Shown one piece after another: positions 28,075 through 36,530 of a stretch of DNA of 64,000 bases; positions within the stretch are counted from its first letter, which is position 1; each line of letters starts with the position of its first letter. This DNA comes from Vibrio alfacsensis (GTDB taxonomy: Bacteria; Pseudomonadota; Gammaproteobacteria; Enterobacterales; Vibrionaceae), in NCBI RefSeq assembly GCF_003544875.1, contig NZ_CP032094.1, positions 62,001 through 126,000 on the forward strand, written 5' to 3'. The translations under genes were made by a program, and so were the position numbers. The notes under the pieces are model-generated. The model saw nothing but the letters and a program-made list of their open reading frames with translations. It did no database searches and was not told the origin of the DNA.

Positions 28075-28917
28075 ATGAAAAAGGATAATAAGGATATGTC
28101 TTTCAATACGGATTTTGATGCATTCATTAATCAGAGTTGGCAGCAGCACGAAGCGCAGCCACAACAAACATACAATCAGTTAGAACAAGCGCTTAGCGAG
28201 GTGAAAGATACTAGCCATGCTGAGCGCATCTTGCCTTTAATGCTTCACACCGCCATAGGTCATTTACACGATTCAAATCTATTTCTTTTGAGTTTAGATA
28301 AGCTCGAAAATGGTGTTGCAACGCAATGTCTTGCGCGTAAACGAGCTAAATCGGTAGCACAGTACTTTGTTGATCAAAATATGGATCATATTGCTGATCT
28401 AGGTGATGTCGATCAGCGTAGGGTATTTGCCCAAATTGCCAACGAGCTGTCGGCAGTAAACGAGCTAGAGCAAGCTAGTTTATGGTTAGCGAATGCAGCG
28501 GATGGTATCGATTCAAGCACGGTTGCTGAGCCGTTAGCGCGTTCAATTGCGATTACGGGTAACAACCTTGCTTGTCAATATGAAGAGCTTGAAACGCGCT
28601 CCGAGGCGCAAGTAGAACATATGCTAGAGGCCGCGACATTGGCACTTGAATATTGGAAAGTCGCTGGGGGGTGGATGCAAGAAGAGCGCGCAGAATATCG
28701 ACTAGCCATGAGCCTACTTAAAGCGGGTAACCCACAGCAGGCCAAAGTGCATGCTGATTGCTGTGAGGCAATTTGTCGACAAAATGGTGAAGACGCCTTT
28801 GAACTCTTCTACGCTCATGATTTATTAATGCTGGTGCACTATCACTTAAGCCAAGTGAGTAAGCAAACACTGACGGCAAATGACCAGAAATATTGTGAGA
28901 ACTCGTCATTGGCGTAA
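28075..28917 (+). CDS. Hypothetical helical (TPR-like) protein
   Basis: A 280-residue protein, almost entirely predicted helical, with repeated A/L-rich helix pairs. Examples are QIANELSAVNELEQASLWLANAAD, MLEAATLALEYWKVAGG and RLAMSLLKAGNPQQAKVHADCC, the last very like a TPR unit. No signal peptide or membrane segment. Possible adaptor or scaffold; no family name can be supported. Single gene with its own terminator; the start could also be the internal Met eight codons in. Confidence 0.65.
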   Translation: MKKDNKDMSFNTDFDAFINQSWQQHEAQPQQTYNQLEQALSEVKDTSHAERILPLMLHTAIGHLHDSNLFLLSLDKLENGVATQCLARKRAKSVAQYFVDQNMDHIADLGDVDQRRVFAQIANELSAVNELEQASLWLANAADGIDSSTVAEPLARSIAITGNNLACQYEELETRSEAQVEHMLEAATLALEYWKVAGGWMQEERAEYRLAMSLLKAGNPQQAKVHADCCEAICRQNGEDAFELFYAHDLLMLVHYHLSQVSKQTLTANDQKYCENSSLA

Positions 28918-28948
28918 TCTTTTCGCTAGCGAGCTAGAACAAACACAG

Positions 28949-28980
28949 AGCCCCGAGTTAATAGCTCGGGGCTTTGTGTT
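28949..28980. terminator. Terminator between the TPR-like gene and yitT-like gene
   Basis: AGCCCCGAG (28949-28957) pairs with CTCGGGGCT (28965-28973) around a 7-base loop, then TTGTGTTTTT. Convergent genes on both sides can use it. Confidence 0.8.
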
Positions 28981-29001
28981 TTTAGGTTTGATTCAACGAG
29001 A

Positions 29002-29610
29002 TTAAACAGCCTGTGGCTTCGGCTGATAGCGCCCAGGTTTGTGGTTCATCGCTAATATTAAGTTGGTCGCGATCGCACCAAGTACGGACAGTGCAATTAA
29101 GTAAACATCTACTATAAACAGTGACATGACCACGATAGTGCAATCGAGCCCCATTTGTACTTTTCCTGCTCGGATGCCAAAGCGTTCTTGGAGGTAGAGT
29201 GCCAAGATATTGAATCCACCCAAACTCATCTTATGGCGGAATATGACGAGCATGCCCATGCCAATCAGTCCGCCACCAAGTAGGGCGGCATACACTGGTT
29301 CAATACGAGAAATCTCAATCACATGGTGTAGGTGGTCCACCGCAAAAGAAACGATCGAAACGGCGATAAAAGTGTTGATGGTAAAGCGCCAATCCATGCG
29401 CATTACAGACAGAATGTAGAAAGGTAGGTTCAGTGCGAAGAACACCTGACCAAAACTGAAATCGCTGATTTTGGTGAGGAAGATTGCCAACCCCGCTGTA
29501 CCGCCAGTAAGTAGTCCCACCTTGTTGAAGAAGATAACCCCAAGTGACACCAACGCGCTACCGAGCGTCAGCGCTAAGAGGTTCTCTCTAAGGCTATGAT
29601 CTTTATCCAT
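29002..29610 (-). CDS. YitT/DUF161-family membrane protein
   Basis: A 202-residue inner-membrane protein of the YitT family, with about five hydrophobic segments. LLTGGTAGLAIFLTKIS and RHKMSLGGFNILALYLQERFGI are the characteristic Gly-rich family motifs. Transport function is suspected for the family but not established. The C-tail is basic and cytosolic (NHKPGRYQPKPQAV). Single gene. Confidence 0.85.
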   Translation of the reverse strand: MDKDHSLRENLLALTLGSALVSLGVIFFNKVGLLTGGTAGLAIFLTKISDFSFGQVFFALNLPFYILSVMRMDWRFTINTFIAVSIVSFAVDHLHHVIEISRIEPVYAALLGGGLIGMGMLVIFRHKMSLGGFNILALYLQERFGIRAGKVQMGLDCTIVVMSLFIVDVYLIALSVLGAIATNLILAMNHKPGRYQPKPQAV

Positions 29611-29919
29611 AAAGTATTTTCCTTGGTTTTAAAAACGTGTTAGCTGCGAGCACGCAACCAAAACGGATGCGGTTAGCAAAACGCCAACCAAAGAGGTGCC
29701 CAGTCGTCAGAGGCTAAATGGGTTTAATCGTTGAATAAAATGTCGTGAAAATTGACTAATGTCGAGTTTTCAATTGAGATTGCGCAGATGTTAACTGTTT
29801 AACACACTTTACACATTACATTTTAAAAATAGGAAAAAGGAGAAAAAGGAGGAAAATGGATGATGTCATCACCATCCATTCGGATCTAAAAGGTTTCGAT
29901 TTAGAAGCTATTACGCTAT
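29611..29919. other. Spacer between yitT-like gene and nhaD
   Basis: A 309-bp spacer. AATGGATG (29855-29862) and CATCCATT (29873-29880) form a weak stem that could end nhaD transcription on the minus strand. The rest is AT-rich, presumably carrying the yitT-like promoter. No gene was seen. Confidence 0.4.
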
Positions 29920-31350
29920 CTAAGTGAATAGGCTACCATTCATCCATAGATGCGCAGCAATGCTGGCGATATACCCAAGTGCAATCACAGGTGCCCACTT
30001 TAGATGGCCAAAGAACGTGTATTGTCCTCTTGCCGCCCCCATTAACGCAACACCTGCTGCCGAACCAATAGACAGTAAGCTACCGCCAACCCCTGCGGTT
30101 AAAGTAACGAGTAACCAGTTGCCCATTGACATGCTCGGCTCCATGGTTAATACGGCAAACATGACGGGAATATTATCGACGATGGCTGAGAGAATACCGA
30201 CCATCACGTTGGCCCAAATAGGGTTCCACTCGGTATACATCACGTTAGAAACCAATCCGAGGTAGCCAAGTAGACTAAGCCCACCGACACACATTACCAC
30301 GCCATAGAAGAACAGCAGAGTATCCCACTCGGCACGAGATATACGATTGAAGACGTCAAATGGCACTACCGAGCCTAGTCGTTTCAACGCGTAATCATCC
30401 CCATTAGCAATCGCCATGGCCGCTTTTTTCGCCAGTGAGTGTTTGAGGGTTTTCCGTAGGAAGTAACCAAAGAATTGTAAGTACGCCAACCCCATCATCA
30501 TGCCGATCACAGGAGGGAAGTGAAGCACAGCATGGAAAGAAACCGCCGTTGCTATAGTGAGGATGAACAGACCGACGATGCGTCGTGCCCCTCGTTTTAG
30601 CTCGATGTGCTCGTGAACAGTGTTGGGTTTAGCATTGGGGACAAACATCGCTATAATGAATGCAGGAATGAGGTAGTTGATCAGTGATGGCACAAAAAGA
30701 GGGAGAAACTCAATAAAGTTGACGTGCCCGGCTTGCCAAACCATCAGAGTAGTAATATCACCAAATGGACTGAACGCACCGCCGGCGTTGGCTGCAATCA
30801 CGATGTTGATGCAAGCAAGGTTGACGAAACGAGGGTTGTCGCCAGAGACTTTCATCACCACCGCACACATTAACAGTGCTGTTGTTAGGTTATCTGCGAT
30901 AGGTGAGATAACAAACGCCAGTCCTCCTGTTATCCAAAATAGTTTTTTGAAATTGAAGCCTTTTCCTACCATCCAAGCCTGCAGAGCATCAAACAGCCGA
31001 CGCTCTTCCATCGCATTGATGTACGTCATCGCGACGAGTAGGAACAACAGCAGCTCCGCGTATTCGAGTAAGTTATGTTCTAGTGCCGCTTTGGCTATTT
31101 CAGCTTGGTTGTGTTGAGCGAATGTGTAGCCAATCAGAATCCATATTAACCCCGCAGCAAGCAATACCGGTTTTGACTTACGCATTTGTAAGTACTCTTC
31201 AAGCATTACCAAGATATAGGCAATCGTAAAGAGTATGAGTGCGGCATAACCGACGGTTGAATTGATAAGGTTGAGGTCACTTGAGGTCGCTGCAAAGCTC
31301 GAACTTGAAACGAACAAACAGCAAAAAGCGACAATAGGATAGATTGACAT
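29920..31350 (-). CDS. nhaD: NhaD-type Na+/H+ antiporter
   Basis: A 476-residue polytopic membrane protein of the ArsB/NhaD superfamily, extruding Na+ (or Li+) in exchange for protons at alkaline pH. ATG at 31350 is chosen over Mets two and thirteen codons upstream because AAGGAG lies 8 bases before it. Motifs: LEYAELLLFLLVAMTYINAM, SPIADNLTTALLM, NAGGAFSPFGDITTLMVWQ and IVDNIPVMFAVL, the acidic and polar residues inside helices typical of NhaD. An N-terminal leader-like hydrophobic segment (FCCLFVSSSSFAA) precedes the core. Common in marine vibrios. Confidence 0.92.
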   Translation of the reverse strand: MSIYPIVAFCCLFVSSSSFAATSSDLNLINSTVGYAALILFTIAYILVMLEEYLQMRKSKPVLLAAGLIWILIGYTFAQHNQAEIAKAALEHNLLEYAELLLFLLVAMTYINAMEERRLFDALQAWMVGKGFNFKKLFWITGGLAFVISPIADNLTTALLMCAVVMKVSGDNPRFVNLACINIVIAANAGGAFSPFGDITTLMVWQAGHVNFIEFLPLFVPSLINYLIPAFIIAMFVPNAKPNTVHEHIELKRGARRIVGLFILTIATAVSFHAVLHFPPVIGMMMGLAYLQFFGYFLRKTLKHSLAKKAAMAIANGDDYALKRLGSVVPFDVFNRISRAEWDTLLFFYGVVMCVGGLSLLGYLGLVSNVMYTEWNPIWANVMVGILSAIVDNIPVMFAVLTMEPSMSMGNWLLVTLTAGVGGSLLSIGSAAGVALMGAARGQYTFFGHLKWAPVIALGYIASIAAHLWMNGSLFT

Positions 31351-31478
31351 AGACATTTCTCCTTGTCTGGCTGGAGAAATAGTAGTCACAAATTAGAGGG
31401 TTAAGTGTGAGAGAGTTCGAATTAACGTGAGGTGTTAGCGATAGATTTGAGTGTTTGCGATAAAGGTAGCTTGCGCCA

Positions 31479-31595
31479 CTACTTTCTGAGTGACGCAATG
31501 CTCGCTGCGCCAAATAAAATTGCTGCAGCGTATAAACCGTAAGTTAGCCAGTGGCTAATTTCTAAAAAAGGAACGAGTCCTTGACCTGCCCACAT
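31479..31595 (-). CDS. 38-residue small membrane protein upstream of nhaD
   Basis: A short frame starting MWAGQGLVPFLEISHWLTYG, ending IASLRK and a TAG at 31479. GGAGG lies 4 bases before the ATG, a near-perfect ribosome site. One hydrophobic helix (WLTYGLYAAAILFGAASIA) followed by a basic Arg-Lys end fits a single-pass inner-membrane miniprotein. It lies 128 bases upstream of nhaD on the same strand, so it may be co-transcribed. No family recognised. Confidence 0.6.
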   Translation of the reverse strand: MWAGQGLVPFLEISHWLTYGLYAAAILFGAASIASLRK

Positions 31596-31735
31596 ACTGC
31601 CTCCGTTTAATGAGCGGTGATTCATTAAGATTGAATCTAAATGAAATGAACATTGTTTTTGTGAGTGAAAGCAAATTACAAAATATTAGAGATAGGAATA
31701 TTTGTGACTGAGATAGATGTCTCATTTCTAGGAGG

Positions 31736-31765
31736 CTTGCTCTAACTCGAAAGAGTTAGAGCAAG
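31736..31765. terminator. 13-bp perfect hairpin downstream of the acyltransferase
   Basis: CTTGCTCTAACTC (31736-31748) pairs exactly with GAGTTAGAGCAAG (31753-31765) around GAAA. No clear T run on either side, so it is a probable 3' stem for the acyltransferase transcript and possibly for the miniprotein promoter side. Confidence 0.5.
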
Positions 31766-31798
31766 TGGAAATAGAAACTGAATCGATTTAGCAAAGCT

Positions 31799-31903
31799 AT
31801 CTTGCTTTGTAAAGTAACGGCTAGCAAAGCGACAGTCAGTAAACTGATAGCTAGTAAATCTATAGCGAGTAAATCAATAGTTAGAAAAGTAATAACTAGC
31901 GAA
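31799..31903 (-). repeat. 15-bp tandem repeats crossing the acyltransferase stop codon
   Basis: Seven imperfect 15-bp units. On the minus strand a Phe codon recurs every 15 bases (first bases at 31903, 31888, 31873, 31858, 31843, 31828, 31813). The units are in frame with the upstream gene and read F-[AST]-x-x-x. The gene stop (31874-31876) lies inside the second unit; without it the frame would stay open to 31742. Confidence 0.75.
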
Positions 31904-32920
31904 GTAGAAGCTTTTCAACGGCGTTGCTTCAATACCCTTTACAAGCAGTAGGGTGACGATGATGGTGGCTGGGTAGATAAATGCATCTTTTGCGAGCTGG
32001 TTTAGCCCAAGCATACCAGCGACGTTCATCATCATGATGATCACCAATAAGTGACTCACGTAAATTCCCAAGATACTTGGTGACCATTTGAAGACCCAAG
32101 GCATATTGCCAAAATTTGGATGAGCCAATAGCCACATGAATACGCCAAGTGCCCAAATCACAGTGCCAAACAAAAAGTCGTGAGAGTTAAAGGCAATGTC
32201 GTAATTTATCAGGTAATACGCTTCACCAAAATGGAGTGCCATGCCCGCAAGAATGACGCGAATGGTATTGTTACGCGACCACTGCCATTGATGTGCTCTT
32301 ACTAAATAGCCTAATACCACTAATAAGGTGCTAAAAAATGGGCCATTACGGGTAAAGAATGGCGTTGGCAGTTCCGTGATCGTGATGTAACTGCCTGCGA
32401 ACACGCCGTAGAGATAAAGTAGTACTGCGGTCGGGAGTAGCAACTGCGCCATGCCGATATGAACCAGAAATGCGATTATCGCTACCGCAATGACAAGTGC
32501 AGGAATAAACCACAAATGTACTAACCCCCCCTCTAAGAGTGAGTTGAACGGGTTTAACATCAAGTAGTCCCAGTATGCTTGTCGCTCGACAAGGTAACCA
32601 GACTCTGCCACGGCTTGCCAACGAAACGGCACGAGCAAACAAATTGCGCTCCAGACTAGCCAGATTTTAAGTAGAGGCTGAGCATAGTTTTTGAGTGTTT
32701 CTATTGGATTGTCACTAAGTTTTGGCTGGATTAAATAACCAGAGATAAGAAAAAACAAAGGAACAGCAAAGCGAGCCAATTGGTTGAGCATATATCCGAG
32801 CCAAGGAACGCCATCCCATTGCCAATAGGTGAGTGCCATTTGGCAGTGAAGACCGACGATCGCAATCATCGCGATGATGCGGGAAAATTCTAAACTGGCA
32901 ATTTTATTTGTCGTTGCCAT
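31874..32920 (-). CDS. Acyltransferase-3 family membrane protein
   Basis: A 348-residue integral membrane acyltransferase (OafA/WecH-like), which typically O-acetylates surface glycans or glucans. It starts MATTNKIASLEFSRIIAMIA, with the family His in IVGLHCQMA, then RFAVPLFFLISGYLI and about ten hydrophobic helices; HLWFIPALVIA is the second family block. The C-terminal residues FYFASYYFSNY belong to a 15-bp tandem repeat that continues beyond the stop. Single gene; substrate unknown. Confidence 0.85.
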   Translation of the reverse strand: MATTNKIASLEFSRIIAMIAIVGLHCQMALTYWQWDGVPWLGYMLNQLARFAVPLFFLISGYLIQPKLSDNPIETLKNYAQPLLKIWLVWSAICLLVPFRWQAVAESGYLVERQAYWDYLMLNPFNSLLEGGLVHLWFIPALVIAVAIIAFLVHIGMAQLLLPTAVLLYLYGVFAGSYITITELPTPFFTRNGPFFSTLLVVLGYLVRAHQWQWSRNNTIRVILAGMALHFGEAYYLINYDIAFNSHDFLFGTVIWALGVFMWLLAHPNFGNMPWVFKWSPSILGIYVSHLLVIIMMMNVAGMLGLNQLAKDAFIYPATIIVTLLLVKGIEATPLKSFYFASYYFSNY

Positions 32921-33170
32921 AAGTGCTTACCTAATTAAAATGAAAAATCGTAACGAACCTAACAGTTAGCAGCTTGGTTCGCGCAGGAAAAAATCAATTC
33001 ATGAGTGATTGAGTGTGTGCAATTTCTCAAATTCAGACATAGGTCAAATTTCGAAAACGTCAGTGTATTTTGATTTCAATGTATTGAGGCCTAAAGGAGT
33101 AACTAAGAATGATTTTCGTTAGCGGATAGAGACAAAAATGGTCTAGCTACGGAATTATTTCTTGAATAAA

Positions 33171-33184
33171 AGCACGATCGTGCT
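33171..33184. promoter_or_regulatory. Perfect palindrome before the TetR gene, likely TetR operator
   Basis: AGCACGATCGTGCT is a perfect 14-bp palindrome ending 12 bases before the TetR start. A variant copy lies before the next gene at 33862. Best read as the regulator's own operator. Confidence 0.7.
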
Positions 33185-33196
33185 AAAAATAGTGTC

Positions 33197-33787
33197 ATGA
33201 ACAAAGGAAAAGTAACCAAAGAGCTAATTCTGCAACGTGCATTTCAGCTTGCGAGTGAAAACGGCTTAGAGAGCCTTACTATTGGTGAGCTAGCCAAGCA
33301 GTGTGGTATGTCGAAAAGCGGTTTATTTGCTCACTTCAATTCCAAACTGAATCTTCAGCTATCGGTGTTGGAGTTTGCCAATCAGGTCTTCGCAGAGCGT
33401 GTTATTGCGCCTGCGCGTGAGCTCGGTGACAGTAACATTGAACGTAAACTACGTGGTTTGTTGGACACTTGGATGACGTGGAATCACTCATTTCAAGGCA
33501 GTTGTATGTTCTTAGACGCATGGAATGATACGGCTGACGAAGATTGTATGTTGCAAGCTGCATTACGTAAATCGATTGATACTTGGTTGAATTACCTAGA
33601 AATTCAGTTCAAGAAAGGCAAAGAAAACCAAGAGTTTGTCGCGGATTTAGATACGAGACAAGCAACCTTTGATTTGTACGGGCAGTATTTAAGTGCGCAC
33701 GTGTTTTATTCAATCAAAGGTAAAGAGGAGAGCCAGAGGTTGTTCTGGCAAGGCATCGATAACTTGTTTCTTCGATGCAAGCGCTAG
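33197..33787 (+). CDS. TetR-family transcriptional regulator
   Basis: A 196-residue TetR-type repressor. The N-terminal helix-turn-helix is LTIGELAKQCGMSKSGLFAHF (about residues 28-48). The C-terminal ligand domain has WNHSFQGSCMFLDAWND and YGQYLSAHVFYSI, resembling the TetR_C_39-type group. It starts 12 bases after a perfect palindrome, suggesting autorepression. A second site lies before the downstream alpha/beta hydrolase, its probable target. Ligand unknown. Confidence 0.88.
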   Translation: MNKGKVTKELILQRAFQLASENGLESLTIGELAKQCGMSKSGLFAHFNSKLNLQLSVLEFANQVFAERVIAPARELGDSNIERKLRGLLDTWMTWNHSFQGSCMFLDAWNDTADEDCMLQAALRKSIDTWLNYLEIQFKKGKENQEFVADLDTRQATFDLYGQYLSAHVFYSIKGKEESQRLFWQGIDNLFLRCKR

Positions 33788-33861
33788 CCCCGCTGTAACG
33801 GGTATAGTAAAGGATTCATAACAAAGAGCGACAAAGAACGCTCTTTCTTATCCGCTAGAAA

Positions 33862-33875
33862 AGCACGACCGTTCT
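33862..33875. promoter_or_regulatory. Second TetR-type operator before the hydrolase gene
   Basis: AGCACGACCGTTCT matches the palindrome at 33171-33184 in 12 of 14 positions. It lies 49 bases before the hydrolase ATG, in a good promoter position for repression. Confidence 0.6.
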
Positions 33876-33924
33876 ATTTTTGTATAAAGCGATTTTGTGC
33901 CAGCGGATAGATAAGGAAACGATC

Positions 33925-34797
33925 ATGAGTGAGAAAATCTATTTTAATACTTCACAGCGATTCAGCGTCAAGCGCAGCTTGGTTAACATCAGTACCCGTT
34001 TGCACCACACGCTCGCGCCATCACACGCGAGAAATACCGCACGTAAGTTGCTACTCACTCCTGTACGTACCCAGCCGAAAAACACAGAACCACAAGGGCT
34101 TATAAAAAGTAAAGTACAAGGCCATGCAGGAGCAATTAAAACTTACCAGCTTGGCAGTGGCCCGGTATGGATTCTGACTCATGGTTGGTCAGGGACAGCG
34201 AGTCAATTCTTTCCCTTAATGGAACACATTGCAGCAAGTGGCTACACGGCATTGGCTTATGATCATCCCGCGCATGGCGAAAGTGACGGACAATATGGGC
34301 ATATACCAGCATTCGTTCGTGGTTTAGAAGAGGTATTGGATTCCGTAGAGGATGTTGCAGGGTTGGTTGGGCACAGCATGGGAGCGGCTTCGGCGCTAGA
34401 GTGTCGTCATCGTAAACTAGAAAACAAGCCATTGCTATTAATTGCGCCCGTACTGAATTACGTTGAAAACTTGTTTGGTAGCATAGCGCGTTCGGGCTAT
34501 TCCATGAAGCTATTCAAAGCCGTGGTTTCAGAAGTAGAAGACCAGTTTAACTACCCGCTGCAGTCGATTGATCCAGAGAAACGCCTCGCAGAGCGAGAGG
34601 CAAACACAATTATCGTTCATGATGAGCAAGACAAATTTACTAAGCATAGTGTGTCTGCTAAAGCGGCGAGTGAGATGGAACGAGTGGAACTGGTTACGAC
34701 TCAGGGGCAAGGCCATGGGCGTGTGATGAAATGCGGTGAAGTATTCCAGAGTTTTGACCGACTCATTGAGCTAAAAGGGTTAAGCTCAAAACGATAG
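33925..34797 (+). CDS. Alpha/beta hydrolase
   Basis: A 290-residue alpha/beta-fold hydrolase. ATG at 33925 is chosen over a TTG at 33880 because AAGGA lies 7 bases upstream. The oxyanion segment is LTHGWSGTASQF and the nucleophile elbow is GLVGHSMGAAS. The acid is probably Asp in VHDEQDKFT and the base His in TQGQGHGRVM. The N-terminal ~60 residues are basic with no clear signal. Probably controlled by the adjacent TetR regulator through the AGCACG palindrome. Substrate (ester or lipid) unknown. Confidence 0.85.
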   Translation: MSEKIYFNTSQRFSVKRSLVNISTRLHHTLAPSHARNTARKLLLTPVRTQPKNTEPQGLIKSKVQGHAGAIKTYQLGSGPVWILTHGWSGTASQFFPLMEHIAASGYTALAYDHPAHGESDGQYGHIPAFVRGLEEVLDSVEDVAGLVGHSMGAASALECRHRKLENKPLLLIAPVLNYVENLFGSIARSGYSMKLFKAVVSEVEDQFNYPLQSIDPEKRLAEREANTIIVHDEQDKFTKHSVSAKAASEMERVELVTTQGQGHGRVMKCGEVFQSFDRLIELKGLSSKR

Positions 34798-34838
34798 CCA
34801 TTGTTTCCGCTCTACTTGTAGCAATCATTTATAGGGCG

Positions 34839-35336
34839 TCACTTATTATTAAAGTGTTCACTTAGCGCTGTTCGTCTTTGTGACGCGGCGCCAACATTAG
34901 AACCTTGTACTGTGTGCTCGAATCCTTTAAGTATGAAGCGTTGATTTGGGAGCGCTGGTTTAATACGTCGAATTTGGGGCGATAGGTGTGATCCTGACAG
35001 TTGATAGATTGTGGCACCAACACCTGTCGTAACAGAGATGCGTTTACCATCAAATTCAAACTGAGTTGAAATCAGTCGGTGATTACGAAATACGCCCTCT
35101 GGAGTAAAAGAAAGCTGCTCAGTTTTATAAGGCGGTGCGCCAATTTCAATCCATTCGCCATAAACTTTGTCCGGATCGATATAGTCGAGGTAAGAGGCAT
35201 AGAGTTGGTAAGCAGTAACAGTGATGAGTGTACCGCCAAGTATCGTAAAGCCGCTTTTGATTATTTTTAGTTGATGTCGACGCCAAAATGATGGCTCAGG
35301 CAATGGCTTGCGTTGTTTGCGCCTTTTTGTGGTCAT
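34839..35336 (-). CDS. DUF2850-like membrane-anchored protein
   Basis: A 165-residue protein beginning MTTKRRKQRKPLPEPSFWRR, a very basic cytosolic stub, then one membrane helix (IIKSGFTILGGTLITVTAY). A periplasmic domain with YGEWIEIGAPPYKTEQLSF follows. ATG at 35336 is chosen over a longer frame because that frame only adds a non-conserved stretch before the basic anchor. From memory it resembles DUF2850, a Vibrionaceae family of unknown function. Convergent with the hydrolase. Confidence 0.7.
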   Translation of the reverse strand: MTTKRRKQRKPLPEPSFWRRHQLKIIKSGFTILGGTLITVTAYQLYASYLDYIDPDKVYGEWIEIGAPPYKTEQLSFTPEGVFRNHRLISTQFEFDGKRISVTTGVGATIYQLSGSHLSPQIRRIKPALPNQRFILKGFEHTVQGSNVGAASQRRTALSEHFNNK

Positions 35337-35546
35337 AATCTCTGTTTCACTTCCTTTTTGCTTATGGTGAAAAGCTTCTGCTGTAAAAACAAACAATCTC
35401 GACATTGACGCTGTCAAACTATGATCTGATGTCCACTTTTTACAATCCGGTAAAAAAGATAAGTACACGATTGGAACGGTATAGATACTTGAGTCACAGA
35501 AAGAAACAAGGTAAAAAAGAGCGGAACTTTGATAAGGAAACCATGA

Positions 35547-35831
35547 ATGAGTATTAAGGAAAACAGTTATTTTGCTGGTGGCGTAAAGTCATTGGGTTTT
35601 AACCAACAAGGACAGGAAGTGAGTGTTGGTGTCATGTTGCCAGGTGAGTATACTTTTGGCACTCAAGCTCCAGAGCGTATGACTGTGGTAAAAGGTGCAC
35701 TCATCGTGAAAAAAGCAGGTGAGACCGATTGGGCTACATACAATAGCGGAACGAGTTTCGATGTTGATGGGAATTCATCGTTTGAATTGCAAGTGAAAGA
35801 CGCCACGGCGTATCTCTGTGAATACTTGTAA
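35547..35831 (+). CDS. ppnP: Pyrimidine/purine nucleoside phosphorylase PpnP
   Basis: A 94-residue cupin of the YaiE/PpnP family that phosphorolyses a broad range of nucleosides to base and ribose-1-phosphate. Family blocks: VKSLGFNQQGQEVSVGVMLPGEY, TFGTQAPERMTVVKGAL and a C-terminal YLCEYL. Length matches the family. Stands alone. Confidence 0.93.
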   Translation: MSIKENSYFAGGVKSLGFNQQGQEVSVGVMLPGEYTFGTQAPERMTVVKGALIVKKAGETDWATYNSGTSFDVDGNSSFELQVKDATAYLCEYL

Positions 35832-36020
35832 TTTACGAAAGAGCGGCCATTACCAAGACGTGTAAATCGCAGCGAATGTTCCACTTTCAAGCCATATTCT
35901 ATTAAAGCCACTTTCGAGTGATTTTTTATTCATATCATTTAAAAACAAGGACTTTTCTCCATTTAGATACAATCGAGTCTATACTTATCGTAGGTACTAC
36001 AATCGATTAAGGGGGAAAAG

Positions 36021-36305
36021 ATGGCCGTTCAACCTAAGCATACTGACCTCCCTCCACGTTATGAGGCACCTGACTTTACGACCGATCAACGACAACGTTT
36101 TACCACGGTTGCAAATGCCGCGGAAAAGCGTCGTGATGTTTATCGACGCGCACTTGAAAAAAAAGGGCTCGTTGAGAAGATGACACAGCGTGCATTGACG
36201 CCGGTTGTTCGTTCAAGAGCAGAAAAGCCTCGAAAAACACGTCAAGTGATTTGGCTAATCACGTTCCTTATTGCTGGCTTGTGGGCCATGTACATGTTTG
36301 CGTAA
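36021..36305 (+). CDS. Small tail-anchored hypothetical protein
   Basis: A 94-residue protein. The first 70 residues are polar and strongly basic toward the middle (EKRRDVYRRALEKKG, RSRAEKPRKTRQ), then a single C-terminal helix IWLITFLIAGLWAMYMFA. This is the layout of a tail-anchored inner-membrane protein with a cytosolic head. AAGGGGGAAAAG gives a strong ribosome site. No family recognised. Confidence 0.7.
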   Translation: MAVQPKHTDLPPRYEAPDFTTDQRQRFTTVANAAEKRRDVYRRALEKKGLVEKMTQRALTPVVRSRAEKPRKTRQVIWLITFLIAGLWAMYMFA

Positions 36306-36365
36306 TTATATTTGACGATTGTAAGAATATTGATGGTTACAAAAATAAAATGTCGTCAAATTTAA

Positions 36366-36378
36366 TGTAAGCGCTTTT
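36366..36378. promoter_or_regulatory. LacI-type operator before GH17
   Basis: TGTAAGCGCTTTT, an AAGCGCTT-centred palindrome, 153 bases before the GH17 start. First of the operator set in the beta-glucan locus. Confidence 0.6.
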
Positions 36379-36530
36379 CGTGACTCAACTCAAGTGTTTT
36401 AACATTCAAACTATACCTTTTAAGGTTCTTGGTTCTAATCTAACCCAAGTAAACCAATCATCTTCTCACTAAGATATCTAAATAAAGAGAGGAATAAGGT
36501 TTGATGGCATCTTTAGATTAAGGGAAACAA

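Noticed and set aside
31799..31903. CRISPR array
   Set aside because: The units are contiguous 15-mers without unique spacers and are in frame with a coding region.
33110..33130. Six-codon leader peptide after AAAGGAG
   Set aside because: No attenuator-like structure follows and the sequence carries no run of regulatory codons.
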